A stretch of DNA of 13,798 bases from Alphaproteobacteria bacterium (GTDB lineage: Bacteria; Pseudomonadota; Alphaproteobacteria; RF32; CAG-239): positions 1 through 13,798 of the forward strand of contig JAFTNB010000092.1 in assembly GCA_017452115.1 (NCBI GenBank), written 5' to 3'. Within the stretch, counting starts at the first letter, position 1. Every line of letters starts with the position of its first letter. Shown piece by piece: positions 1 through 6,790 of the stretch. Under the pieces are notes generated by a model. That model was not told the DNA's origin and ran no database searches. It worked only from the letters and a program-made list of their open reading frames with translations. Made by a program: the position numbers and the translations under genes.

Positions 1-12
1 ATCACCCTATGT

Positions 13-177
13 TTAATAATCCGAACGTTGGTCTAATAATCCGCACCAACGTTCAATTTCATCCAAATCCAAATATCCTTTAAGCATACGCTCAATCGCA
101 GCATCACGTAAAGTTCTGCCATTCAAATCGCTGGTCCAATAATCAATAGCCTTTCTGGTTTGCCCTTTTACCATCAT
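13..177 (-). CDS. Separated C-terminal tail of the PilQ ATPase (54 residues)
   Basis: Reading on past the TAA at 178-180 in the same frame gives ATG ATG and an open frame of 54 codons ending at TAA 13-15. The peptide starts MMVKGQTRKAIDYW and contains LNGRTLRDAAIERMLKG and then LDEIERWCGLL. This matches the usual end of GspE/PilB/TadA-type ATPases: a short helix, a Trp-containing segment, then a helix with an 'A..KM..G..D..ev' pattern. It therefore looks like the rest of the upstream ATPase rather than an independent gene. Its first ATG directly abuts the upstream stop, so it could be made by termination-reinitiation. It could also be joined by readthrough, or be dead sequence after a nonsense mutation. 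I see no separate Shine-Dalgarno sequence. Homology is judged by eye. Confidence 0.6.
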   Translation of the reverse strand: MMVKGQTRKAIDYWTSDLNGRTLRDAAIERMLKGYLDLDEIERWCGLLDQRSDY

Positions 178-1701
178 TTAAAGGAACATACCATCGGGCA
201 AAATAATTTCAGGCACGCTCATTCGACCTTTAACCCCTTGATTATTACAATATTTACACCCTGGACCACGAACATATGTATTTTCTACACCAAAATCACC
301 CAAGGCCACTTTTAGACGTTGTACTGAAGGTGTATTTAAACGTTCCTTTACCGAAATTCTACAATGTGGGCATAACTTGCGGAATAGACGTTGAGATATT
401 AACCCTTTCATCAGAGCTGGATCTTGTAGTTTAAATGCTTCTACTCCCATATCCAATAAACGAGAGATAATAGCCGGAGCAGAGTTTGCGTGTAAAGTTG
501 TCCACATTCCGTGACCGGAAAGGGCCCCTTTAAATGCAAGTTGTGCCGCCGAAAGTGTACGCACCTCACCTACCATAATAACATCAGGGTCTGAACGTAA
601 TGCAGCTGCTAATGCTTTATTAAATTGTTCATCTTTTTCTTCTTCTGTATTTGCGTTCGTCACCGGCATCTGACGAGCACCGGGAATTGGATACTCCGGA
701 GGATCTTCCACCGTTAAAAGGTTAATTTCATAATTTTTTTCTTGTAATAACTTAATCATATTACGCTGTAATGTTGTCGATTTACCACTACCGGTAGGAC
801 CGGCAATAATCGAAATTCCTACAGGAACTGCGCGCAAACGATAAAACAATCTTTCTTCATATTCTCCAAAACCTAAAGCTTGCAAATCTCCGCTGCCATC
901 CGGATTATCATCGGCATACAAAAGACGCATAACCAAATATTGTGAACCAAAAGCAATTGGATTAAACTGTAAACGAATAGCCAATACATTATGTGGAAGC
1001 ATTAAACGCCCTTTTGAACCACGTAATGGAGTTGAACCCAATTTTTGTGCTCCTTGAAACTCATTTTGTGCATAGTTTGCATCAGAAATATCCGCAGAAG
1101 CAAATGCGGCACGAACAAAAGCTTCCCCCCATTCATTATTATATTCCATTTCTGTTTGCATCATACCGTTAACGCGGAACATAATTTGTGTACTATCAGC
1201 TACAATAACATGAATATCTGATACTTTTTGAGCCGCAGCACGAGCAACTACGTTAACGAAGTCTTTCTGCATTTCCATTTGTTCTGCATCTAGTTCCGTA
1301 TCATTTGCATTTGCAAATGCACGTTCTCCATATGCATAAATTGCATTTAACTCATTTTGGGAAACATAGATAGGCTTACTGATAAGAAGTTTTTTCTTTC
1401 GTGCTAATACCTCAAAACTAAGTACGCGTCCGTCAAACTTATGCGTTTCCGAAACCAAAAATGTTCCGTTAGAAAACAAAGCTAATAAACGGCGCGTATC
1501 ATCGTTTATCATAATTTCGCTGCCGGGAAGCGTTAATAATTGCACTCCGGTTGCAAAATAATTTTCTAGTCGGCTTGCAGGCTTTCTTTCATTTTCAGAA
1601 GAACCGGATTGCAATTCTAAACCTGAAGCGCCAATCACGCCTCCTGAACTACTTAACGGAGCAGTTTGCTCTGTTTCCGGATTTTTTACTTCTTCATCCA
1701 T
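178..1701 (-). CDS. pilQ: Type IVb pilus secretion ATPase PilQ-like (GspE/PilT superfamily), stopped early
   Basis: This is the cytoplasmic hexameric ATPase that powers pilus assembly. In the 507-residue product the Walker A motif is GPTGSGKST at 301-309. The Asp box is TVEDPPEYPI near 330-339, the Walker B region is DPDVIMVGEVR near 371-381, and the His box is GHGMWTTLHAN near 396-406. CPHC (444-447) and CKYC (482-485) form the zinc-binding tetracysteine of the family. The N-terminal 45 residues are low-complexity. The start is ATG 1699-1701, 8 bases after the pilP stop, with GAGG somewhat far upstream. The product ends at LPDGMFL, earlier than the family norm, and the missing tail follows in the same frame (13-177). 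All nucleotide-binding motifs lie before the stop, so catalysis may be kept. The R64 PilQ assignment rests on the pilN-O-P order; a retraction ATPase is less likely. Confidence 0.9.
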   Translation of the reverse strand: MDEEVKNPETEQTAPLSSSGGVIGASGLELQSGSSENERKPASRLENYFATGVQLLTLPGSEIMINDDTRRLLALFSNGTFLVSETHKFDGRVLSFEVLARKKKLLISKPIYVSQNELNAIYAYGERAFANANDTELDAEQMEMQKDFVNVVARAAAQKVSDIHVIVADSTQIMFRVNGMMQTEMEYNNEWGEAFVRAAFASADISDANYAQNEFQGAQKLGSTPLRGSKGRLMLPHNVLAIRLQFNPIAFGSQYLVMRLLYADDNPDGSGDLQALGFGEYEERLFYRLRAVPVGISIIAGPTGSGKSTTLQRNMIKLLQEKNYEINLLTVEDPPEYPIPGARQMPVTNANTEEEKDEQFNKALAAALRSDPDVIMVGEVRTLSAAQLAFKGALSGHGMWTTLHANSAPAIISRLLDMGVEAFKLQDPALMKGLISQRLFRKLCPHCRISVKERLNTPSVQRLKVALGDFGVENTYVRGPGCKYCNNQGVKGRMSVPEIILPDGMFL

Positions 1702-1709
1702 TGGAAAGC

Positions 1710-3140
1710 TTACCTCAACATCATATCGCGAGTAATACCGGGCACACCTCTACTACTTACCAAACCACGAGGATTGGCTTCCGGTTTTTTTGATTTATTT
1801 TTATTAGCTTCATCTTGAACCATTTGAGCTACTCCGCCAAAATCAGGTTCTGTTTCAAGGATACCGCCTGCTGCGAAATAAAGATAAGATTTTTCTCCGT
1901 TTCTATCCGCTTTCAGATAAGTTGGTGCAATCTCTTCCACAATATCACCGCTTTTTAATTGCGTCCCTTTTTTTACTAAGAATGTTTGTCCATCTCTGTT
2001 CAGTAGTTTAGCACTAATATTATCACCCTGACCGGTAATTTCCATAATAACATATAAATCACCCAGATTTAGAACAGAGTTGCTTTTTCCGCTCTCTCCA
2101 TTAGCGTTGGAATCTTCTGCTCCTCCGCTAAATGGATTCGGACGTTGTTGTGTTTCTAATCTGGCTTTTAAAATAGAAATTTGAGCTTGTAAATCATTAA
2201 CTTCTTTTTTGTAGCCGTTCATCTTATTTTGAGCATCATTTAACAGATTTTGGCTTTGTTGTAATGCGCTTTGTAATTTTTCTTTATATTTCTCAGCCCA
2301 TAAATTTTGTTCTTTTTTCTGCTCTGCAATTTCATTATAAATTTCTTGATTAGCTTTAATCCATTTTTGATTTTCCAATAACATGTGTTCTTTGTAAGAA
2401 TTAAGCAGACGTTCTTGACGTAATTTTTCATAAGCTAATTCTACTTTACGTAATTTAATTTGCTCTTGAATAATTTTCTGTTCTAACTCTTTTTCCATTG
2501 CTAAACGTTTATTTTCTCGTTCTGCATCTAAATCTTTTTCTGCTTCCAGAGCTTTTTGACGTTGAGCTTTCATCGCATCAATTTCTGCCTGAATTTTTTC
2601 TCGACGCAATTCCAGAGTTAAAAGAGCAGTCTGTTTTTCAATATCAGACATTTGATTAAACAACTCATTATCTACAGCAGAAAGAATATCTTCTTCTTTT
2701 TGAGGAGCCGAGGGTGTTTCTACTTTTGCTTGAGGTTTTACAAACAGTGGATTGTCCTGATTTATTGATGGTAACCCTCCATTAGAAGCATTAATTCCGG
2801 AAACAGGAACTAATGTATCTGAGTTTACTTGTGTTTTCGGTGCTGTAGGGCCTTTATTATTGTCTGTTGGCGCTGTTTCTTTCGTCATTGAGGTATTCGA
2901 ACCATCTGATGGTGTAATCATCCCTCCGCTTGGTGTAGGAATTGCCACTCCATCCTTAAACATTGGCATACCAGCAGGAGCACCTGTTTCCGTGTTGGGG
3001 AATGCTGGCGATTTAGAAGGAGTATTACTCCCCGGAGGCAATAATGCTTGAGCGGAAGAAAATACAGCAGAGTATAATCCGATAGCTAACGCCATCACAG
3101 AAACTCGATATAATTTTTCTATTTTTTTGCTATAATACAT
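1710..3140 (-). CDS. pilP: PilP-like type IVb pilus protein with a long coiled coil
   Basis: This is an exported protein of 476 residues from ATG 3138-3140. That start has AGGAG six bases upstream, whereas the ATG at 3155 has no usable spacing. An N-terminal signal peptide ends at about SSAQA (residue 32). A Pro/Ser/Thr/Gly-rich stretch runs to about 145. A highly charged Glu/Lys/Gln helix, predicted as coiled coil, spans about 165-330. The C-terminal region (about 355-425) resembles PilP, with the pattern LGDLYVIMEITGQ, then AKLLNRDGQ, then a 'KKGTQLKSGDIV' turn. R64-type PilP proteins are much shorter, so the coiled coil is an added module. PilP acts in the periplasm, linking PilO and the inner membrane to the PilN secretin. 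The start overlaps the pilO end by 11 bases. The PilP assignment relies on the C-terminal pattern and on gene order. Confidence 0.75.
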   Translation of the reverse strand: MYYSKKIEKLYRVSVMALAIGLYSAVFSSAQALLPPGSNTPSKSPAFPNTETGAPAGMPMFKDGVAIPTPSGGMITPSDGSNTSMTKETAPTDNNKGPTAPKTQVNSDTLVPVSGINASNGGLPSINQDNPLFVKPQAKVETPSAPQKEEDILSAVDNELFNQMSDIEKQTALLTLELRREKIQAEIDAMKAQRQKALEAEKDLDAERENKRLAMEKELEQKIIQEQIKLRKVELAYEKLRQERLLNSYKEHMLLENQKWIKANQEIYNEIAEQKKEQNLWAEKYKEKLQSALQQSQNLLNDAQNKMNGYKKEVNDLQAQISILKARLETQQRPNPFSGGAEDSNANGESGKSNSVLNLGDLYVIMEITGQGDNISAKLLNRDGQTFLVKKGTQLKSGDIVEEIAPTYLKADRNGEKSYLYFAAGGILETEPDFGGVAQMVQDEANKNKSKKPEANPRGLVSSRGVPGITRDMMLR

Positions 3141-4410
3141 AGATGACTCCTTCATACTCCCAGTCTTTTGACTTTGTGTTATATTTTATACTATTAATTT
3201 GAAGTCCTGAAAATTTTGTTAACAGTTCACTCCATACATGAGGTTTATAACCGGATTTAAATTTAAACTCCACATGGCGATAAATATTTTTTTGTGGAGA
3301 TGTTTTTGTTACACTCCTTAATTCAATCGTAAGTCCTAAAGATTGAAACAATTCGTTTATTTTATTTTTCAATGCCGTATCATTTCTTGTTGGTGGAGAT
3401 GTAACTTGTTTTATTTGCGCAAAAGGCATTGAGGCAATCATTGAATCGCCCTTATCAGAAAATATTTTTCCGTTTAGCTTTAATGTTGGATTAGAAACAG
3501 CTTGCCGCATCCATGAAATACGTCCAAAATCTCTGGAAAATACAGTAGCTGCACTTCCCGTAGAACAAGAAATATCTCCAATTTTCCATCCCGGAGAAAT
3601 AATCGAAACTAATTTAGCAACGGCTACTTCACATTGAGCCATAACTTCTGCCGGATCTTTTATCAATTCCCAAGGCTTAGATTCTGGTATAACTTCTGGT
3701 ACTTTTTGTATTTTTTTCGGTATTATGGGAGCAACCACCGGTCGTACCTTAGGAGGAGCTAAAAATACTTCTGTAATAATGGTAAATAATAACCAAAAAC
3801 CAACTAGTGCCGAGCACGCCAATATTATATATAATTTAGGACCGCGCAACCCCTTAATTTTTTGTAATTTTGCTCTGGCACCTCGTTGTAACAAGCGGCC
3901 TAAATCAGGATAATCAGTGTCTTCTATTCCCCATTCTGGAGGAGCTATTTTTCTTCCCCAATCTGGTACGGCAAGCATTGATTCAAACTGATTTTTAGCA
4001 TCATCTTCATTCAAAAATAGCATATCGCCATCAGATAAGATGATGTCATTACGAATACAAGTATACCACCATCCACTATTGACTTTAAATACAGCAATAA
4101 AAGATGATTTATCTGATAATGCCGTTGCTAAAGGGACTGCCGCTGCTTCTTGCCCTTTTTTATATCCTTCTGTCGATACGCAAATACCAAATTGAGGAGC
4201 TTTTCCCGGTTTTACACAAAAAAGGTCGGCACCTTCCAAAATACCTTGAGAAGCTTCTTCCACTTCCATGTATGGATCATCTTTATTTTGCAGCGGCTGC
4301 CAAAACAAATTAGTAGCATATTCAACTCCGTCAACAACAATTTCTGTGCCAACAGATTCTTCACTGCTTTTTTCAATGTCTTCTTCTGTCAGATTGGCAT
4401 CTTCAAGCAC
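3130..4410 (-). CDS. pilO: Type 4b pilus protein PilO2-like (inner-membrane assembly protein)
   Basis: The product has 426 residues and starts at GTG 4408-4410, preceded by GGGGGA at a good distance. The N-terminal cytoplasmic part (1-190) shows the PilO2 pattern: YATNLFWQPL, then a WWYTCIRNDIILSDGDMLF stretch near 114-132, then DWGRKIAPPEWG near 150-161. A single transmembrane helix lies at about 192-216. It is followed by a Pro-rich linker and a periplasmic domain with two cysteines (260 and 282) and the motif PGWKIGDISC, which could form a disulfide. PilO is known as a bitopic inner-membrane component contacting the cytoplasmic ATPase side and periplasmic PilP. It lies 19 bases after pilN and overlaps pilP by 11 bases, so it belongs to the same operon. 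Confidence 0.85.
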   Translation of the reverse strand: MLEDANLTEEDIEKSSEESVGTEIVVDGVEYATNLFWQPLQNKDDPYMEVEEASQGILEGADLFCVKPGKAPQFGICVSTEGYKKGQEAAAVPLATALSDKSSFIAVFKVNSGWWYTCIRNDIILSDGDMLFLNEDDAKNQFESMLAVPDWGRKIAPPEWGIEDTDYPDLGRLLQRGARAKLQKIKGLRGPKLYIILACSALVGFWLLFTIITEVFLAPPKVRPVVAPIIPKKIQKVPEVIPESKPWELIKDPAEVMAQCEVAVAKLVSIISPGWKIGDISCSTGSAATVFSRDFGRISWMRQAVSNPTLKLNGKIFSDKGDSMIASMPFAQIKQVTSPPTRNDTALKNKINELFQSLGLTIELRSVTKTSPQKNIYRHVEFKFKSGYKPHVWSELLTKFSGLQINSIKYNTKSKDWEYEGVIYVL

Positions 4411-4429
4411 CGTTTTTCCCCCAATCTAA

Positions 4430-6043
4430 TTAAATATGCCGCATTCTTGATTCTGGTACTAATGGAGATTCCAACACTACCGGAGTAAGAATAATTACCA
4501 ACACGTTACGAACTTTTTCTGCAATTGCGGTTCCTCCTAACAAAGATACATCAGCTGAACCAACACCTTCTTTATTGGTTTTGTTTTCAACTCTTTCGTA
4601 TCCCGTCAAAATCAACGATTCGCCAGTTGTTAATGCTACTTCTTGAGTAAAGCCGCGTGATTCGATTTGTGGATTTTGAATATATTGTCCGCTTTCTTCC
4701 CCGCTATCAGCGCTTTCATTCAAATAAACTTTTTCCAAAGCAATCAAGTCAGAAAGTGTCAGATTAAACATCAATAACATCCGCCCATGTTCTAAAATAC
4801 GCGGCAACACATCAAGTGTAAAACCGGTTTCAATATCTTCTGTTTCTGTTGAAATGTCATAATTATCACCATCACTGCCACTATTAGTTTTAGTAATCTC
4901 CGAAATATATTTTTGTTTCTTTATAACCTGAATTGGTGCCGGTTTATTGTTAAGAGTAGTTACCGTACCGCTAGTTACCAAAGTTGTTGTTCCTTGCGTT
5001 GATAATGCTTTAATAATTGCATTAGCTGTAACATGCCCTGGTGCAATTGCCATAGTCAAGTTTTTGGCTACATCATCAGAAATACTAGAAGCTGGACTGG
5101 ATAACGATAACTGTTTTGCTCCATCTTCATAAATAGCAGATAAATTTAAACCATATTGGTCAGAATCATCAATCGTTACTTGCAAAACTTTAACACTGAT
5201 TGCAACCTGACGAGATAGACGACTATTCTGTTCATTTATAAACTTCGCTACTCTGCTAATATCATTAGGTGTCGCAGTCAAAGAAATCGTCCCGTTAGCC
5301 GGATCAATGGTCAATTTAGACTTACTGTCAATCATCCCTTTAATCGAATTTTCCACATTCTTCCACAATTCAAATTCTGCAGAACTTTTTAATGAAATAT
5401 CTGATGTTCCGCCTTCGCCACTGGCGCTACCACCGATACTGACAGACAGATTCGGCTTTGTTGGCAAACTATACAACACGAATGTTTTGGTAACAAACTT
5501 ATAGAAATATATTTCTCCTTTTTCATATTTCCACCAAATTCCAAAACGTGATGCAATTTCATCCAATAAACCGCTCAAAGGACCTCTATAAGAAAGAATC
5601 ATTTTTCCCGGTTCTGTCCAGTCAGCATTAATTGCACTTGCTGTTGGTTTATTTTTTTCAGCTGATTTTGTTACATTTTCTTCCAATTGAGAAGCATAAC
5701 GTACTTTCAATGATGTAACTTTATTAATCATATCTCCAATTTCATACAATGTAACCGGACGATTACTGATTAAAGTAACAGCATCTGCTGTTTCCAAATA
5801 TGTCGGAACAGGCTCCCCTTCATACTCAATATTACTTGTATCCCCAAGCCATATATCATCTTTTACTTTAACCAAATCTACATTTGCTTCTTTGGTTGGC
5901 ATTTTAGCTGCTTCTTTGAGCTTGGTTGTTGCTGAAATTTCTCTTTCTATCGTTTCATCTAATTTAGTTGATAATGAACAAGAGGCTAATAAACCTACCG
6001 CGATAAATACGATACTGCAATATTTCTTCTTACTAGTAAGCAT
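4430..6043 (-). CDS. pilN: PilN lipoprotein secretin (type IVb pilus outer-membrane channel)
   Basis: The product has 537 residues from ATG 6041-6043, which has GGAGG six bases upstream. The longer frame from 6064 lacks this. A lipoprotein signal peptide ends in the lipobox LASC, with Cys22 acylated. An N-terminal N0/STN-like region (about 80-190) is followed by an N1-type segment near 225-285. The secretin domain fills about 360-530. It includes TVTTLNNKPAPIQVI, the glycine-rich DIETGFTLDVLPRI, and the C-terminal RNVLVIILTPVV strand. This arrangement is typical of R64 PilN and BfpB-like secretins, which form a multimeric ring in the outer membrane. The gene overlaps the end of the pilL-like gene by 11 bases, leaving no room for pilM, which sits between pilL and pilN in R64. 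Confidence 0.92.
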   Translation of the reverse strand: MLTSKKKYCSIVFIAVGLLASCSLSTKLDETIEREISATTKLKEAAKMPTKEANVDLVKVKDDIWLGDTSNIEYEGEPVPTYLETADAVTLISNRPVTLYEIGDMINKVTSLKVRYASQLEENVTKSAEKNKPTASAINADWTEPGKMILSYRGPLSGLLDEIASRFGIWWKYEKGEIYFYKFVTKTFVLYSLPTKPNLSVSIGGSASGEGGTSDISLKSSAEFELWKNVENSIKGMIDSKSKLTIDPANGTISLTATPNDISRVAKFINEQNSRLSRQVAISVKVLQVTIDDSDQYGLNLSAIYEDGAKQLSLSSPASSISDDVAKNLTMAIAPGHVTANAIIKALSTQGTTTLVTSGTVTTLNNKPAPIQVIKKQKYISEITKTNSGSDGDNYDISTETEDIETGFTLDVLPRILEHGRMLLMFNLTLSDLIALEKVYLNESADSGEESGQYIQNPQIESRGFTQEVALTTGESLILTGYERVENKTNKEGVGSADVSLLGGTAIAEKVRNVLVIILTPVVLESPLVPESRMRHI

Positions 6044-6701
6044 TTTCATCCTCCATTGTTTCAATAACTAAAACACGATTTCCTTTATAGAATGTTGCAA
6101 TTGGAGCCGGACTTGCACGCCCAAAAGCTCGAACTAATGCTGCGCTTACATCTGCAAAACGTCCTCTGAACATTGCTCCGGCATTAACGGTATAATTTCT
6201 GTTTGATTTCCAAATTAAACGCCACCCTGATTCGTTACTCCATTGTGTAAGTAATGACTTTAAGGATTGTCCTTCTTCTGCCAACCAATCTTTTACCGGA
6301 TCTTCACCACTTCCTTGAATTTTTGTTTCAACATCAACTTCAGTATTTTCAGTAATTTCATCTTCTTCTGTATTTTTAATTTCTTCTTCATAAGAAGTGA
6401 CTTCTTCTTCTATTGTGGGCGGAATTGCTGCTGCCATATTACTAGCCGCTCCAGATTGAACAATACGTTGGTCGCGAGGCGTCCTTTCTCCATATTCGCG
6501 ATAATCTGCAGCAACTTCCTGATAATTTACATATTCATTCTTGGATTCTGGGGGAGTAATACAAGGCCCGTCATTAGCTGCACACGTAGAAGATACTTGT
6601 GCGTTGTTATCTATACTGTCATCAATCGGACGAAACAAATAACATCCGCTAAGAGCAAGTATGCTTAGCAAACAGATTGCATTTTTTAGTTTTTTATCCA
6701 T
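6033..6701 (-). CDS. pilL: PilL-like lipoprotein with TcpQ-type C-terminal domain
   Basis: The product has 222 residues from ATG 6699-6701, which has AGGA about eight bases upstream. It has a compact lipoprotein signal: MDKKLKN, a hydrophobic core, and the lipobox LSGC with Cys20. Starts at 6731 and 6779 are open but would add unusual N-terminal extensions. The middle is a very acidic Glu-rich linker (about residues 95-140). The last 85 residues match the TcpQ/PilL C-terminal domain: DWLAEEGQSLKSLLTQW, SGWRLIW, then GRFADVSAALVRAF and NRVLVIE. TcpQ-type proteins bind the secretin and help place it in the outer membrane. Its position just before pilN supports a secretin-partner role. R64 PilL is longer at its N-terminus. 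Confidence 0.78.
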   Translation of the reverse strand: MDKKLKNAICLLSILALSGCYLFRPIDDSIDNNAQVSSTCAANDGPCITPPESKNEYVNYQEVAADYREYGERTPRDQRIVQSGAASNMAAAIPPTIEEEVTSYEEEIKNTEEDEITENTEVDVETKIQGSGEDPVKDWLAEEGQSLKSLLTQWSNESGWRLIWKSNRNYTVNAGAMFRGRFADVSAALVRAFGRASPAPIATFYKGNRVLVIETMEDENAY

Positions 6702-6744
6702 CTTTGCCATCCTAAAAGCATATTTAATCATAAATTTTTTTCCT

Positions 6745-6773
6745 ATCATACATTTTGAAAAATAAATAATCAA
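6745..6773 (-). promoter_or_regulatory. Putative sigma70 promoter before the pilL-like gene
   Basis: On the minus strand TTGATT (6773-6768) and TATGAT (6750-6745) are separated by 17 bases, a 4/6 and 5/6 match to the -35 and -10 consensus. Transcription would begin near 6738, just upstream of the preferred pilL start at 6701. This gives the core pil genes a possible promoter separate from that of the 539-residue gene. The assignment is by consensus only, and AT-rich DNA gives false positives. Confidence 0.4.
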
Positions 6774-6790
6774 GCGCAAGCCTCAACTTA

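Noticed and set aside
178..180. Genetic-code reassignment as the reason for the stop inside the ATPase.
   Set aside because: TAA ends most genes here, TAG ends three (pilin 1, the pilL-like gene and pilO) and TGA ends virB3. TGG serves for Trp throughout, so the standard code fits.
13..180. A frameshift in the ATPase gene.
   Set aside because: The tail continues in exactly the same frame as the ATPase, so only a nonsense codon separates them.
4104..4488. Plus-strand open frames inside pilO and pilN (69 and 112 codons).
   Set aside because: They lie antisense to well-supported genes, have no ribosome sites and show low-quality composition, so they are shadows.
6044..6064. Upstream start for pilN at 6064.
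   Set aside because: The start at 6043 has GGAGG at ideal spacing and leaves a clean lipoprotein signal peptide; the longer form has neither.
6267..6668. Plus-strand open frame of 133 codons opposite the pilL-like gene.
   Set aside because: It is Phe/Ile/Cys-rich, as expected from the reverse of Glu/Lys-rich codons, and antisense to a supported lipoprotein gene.
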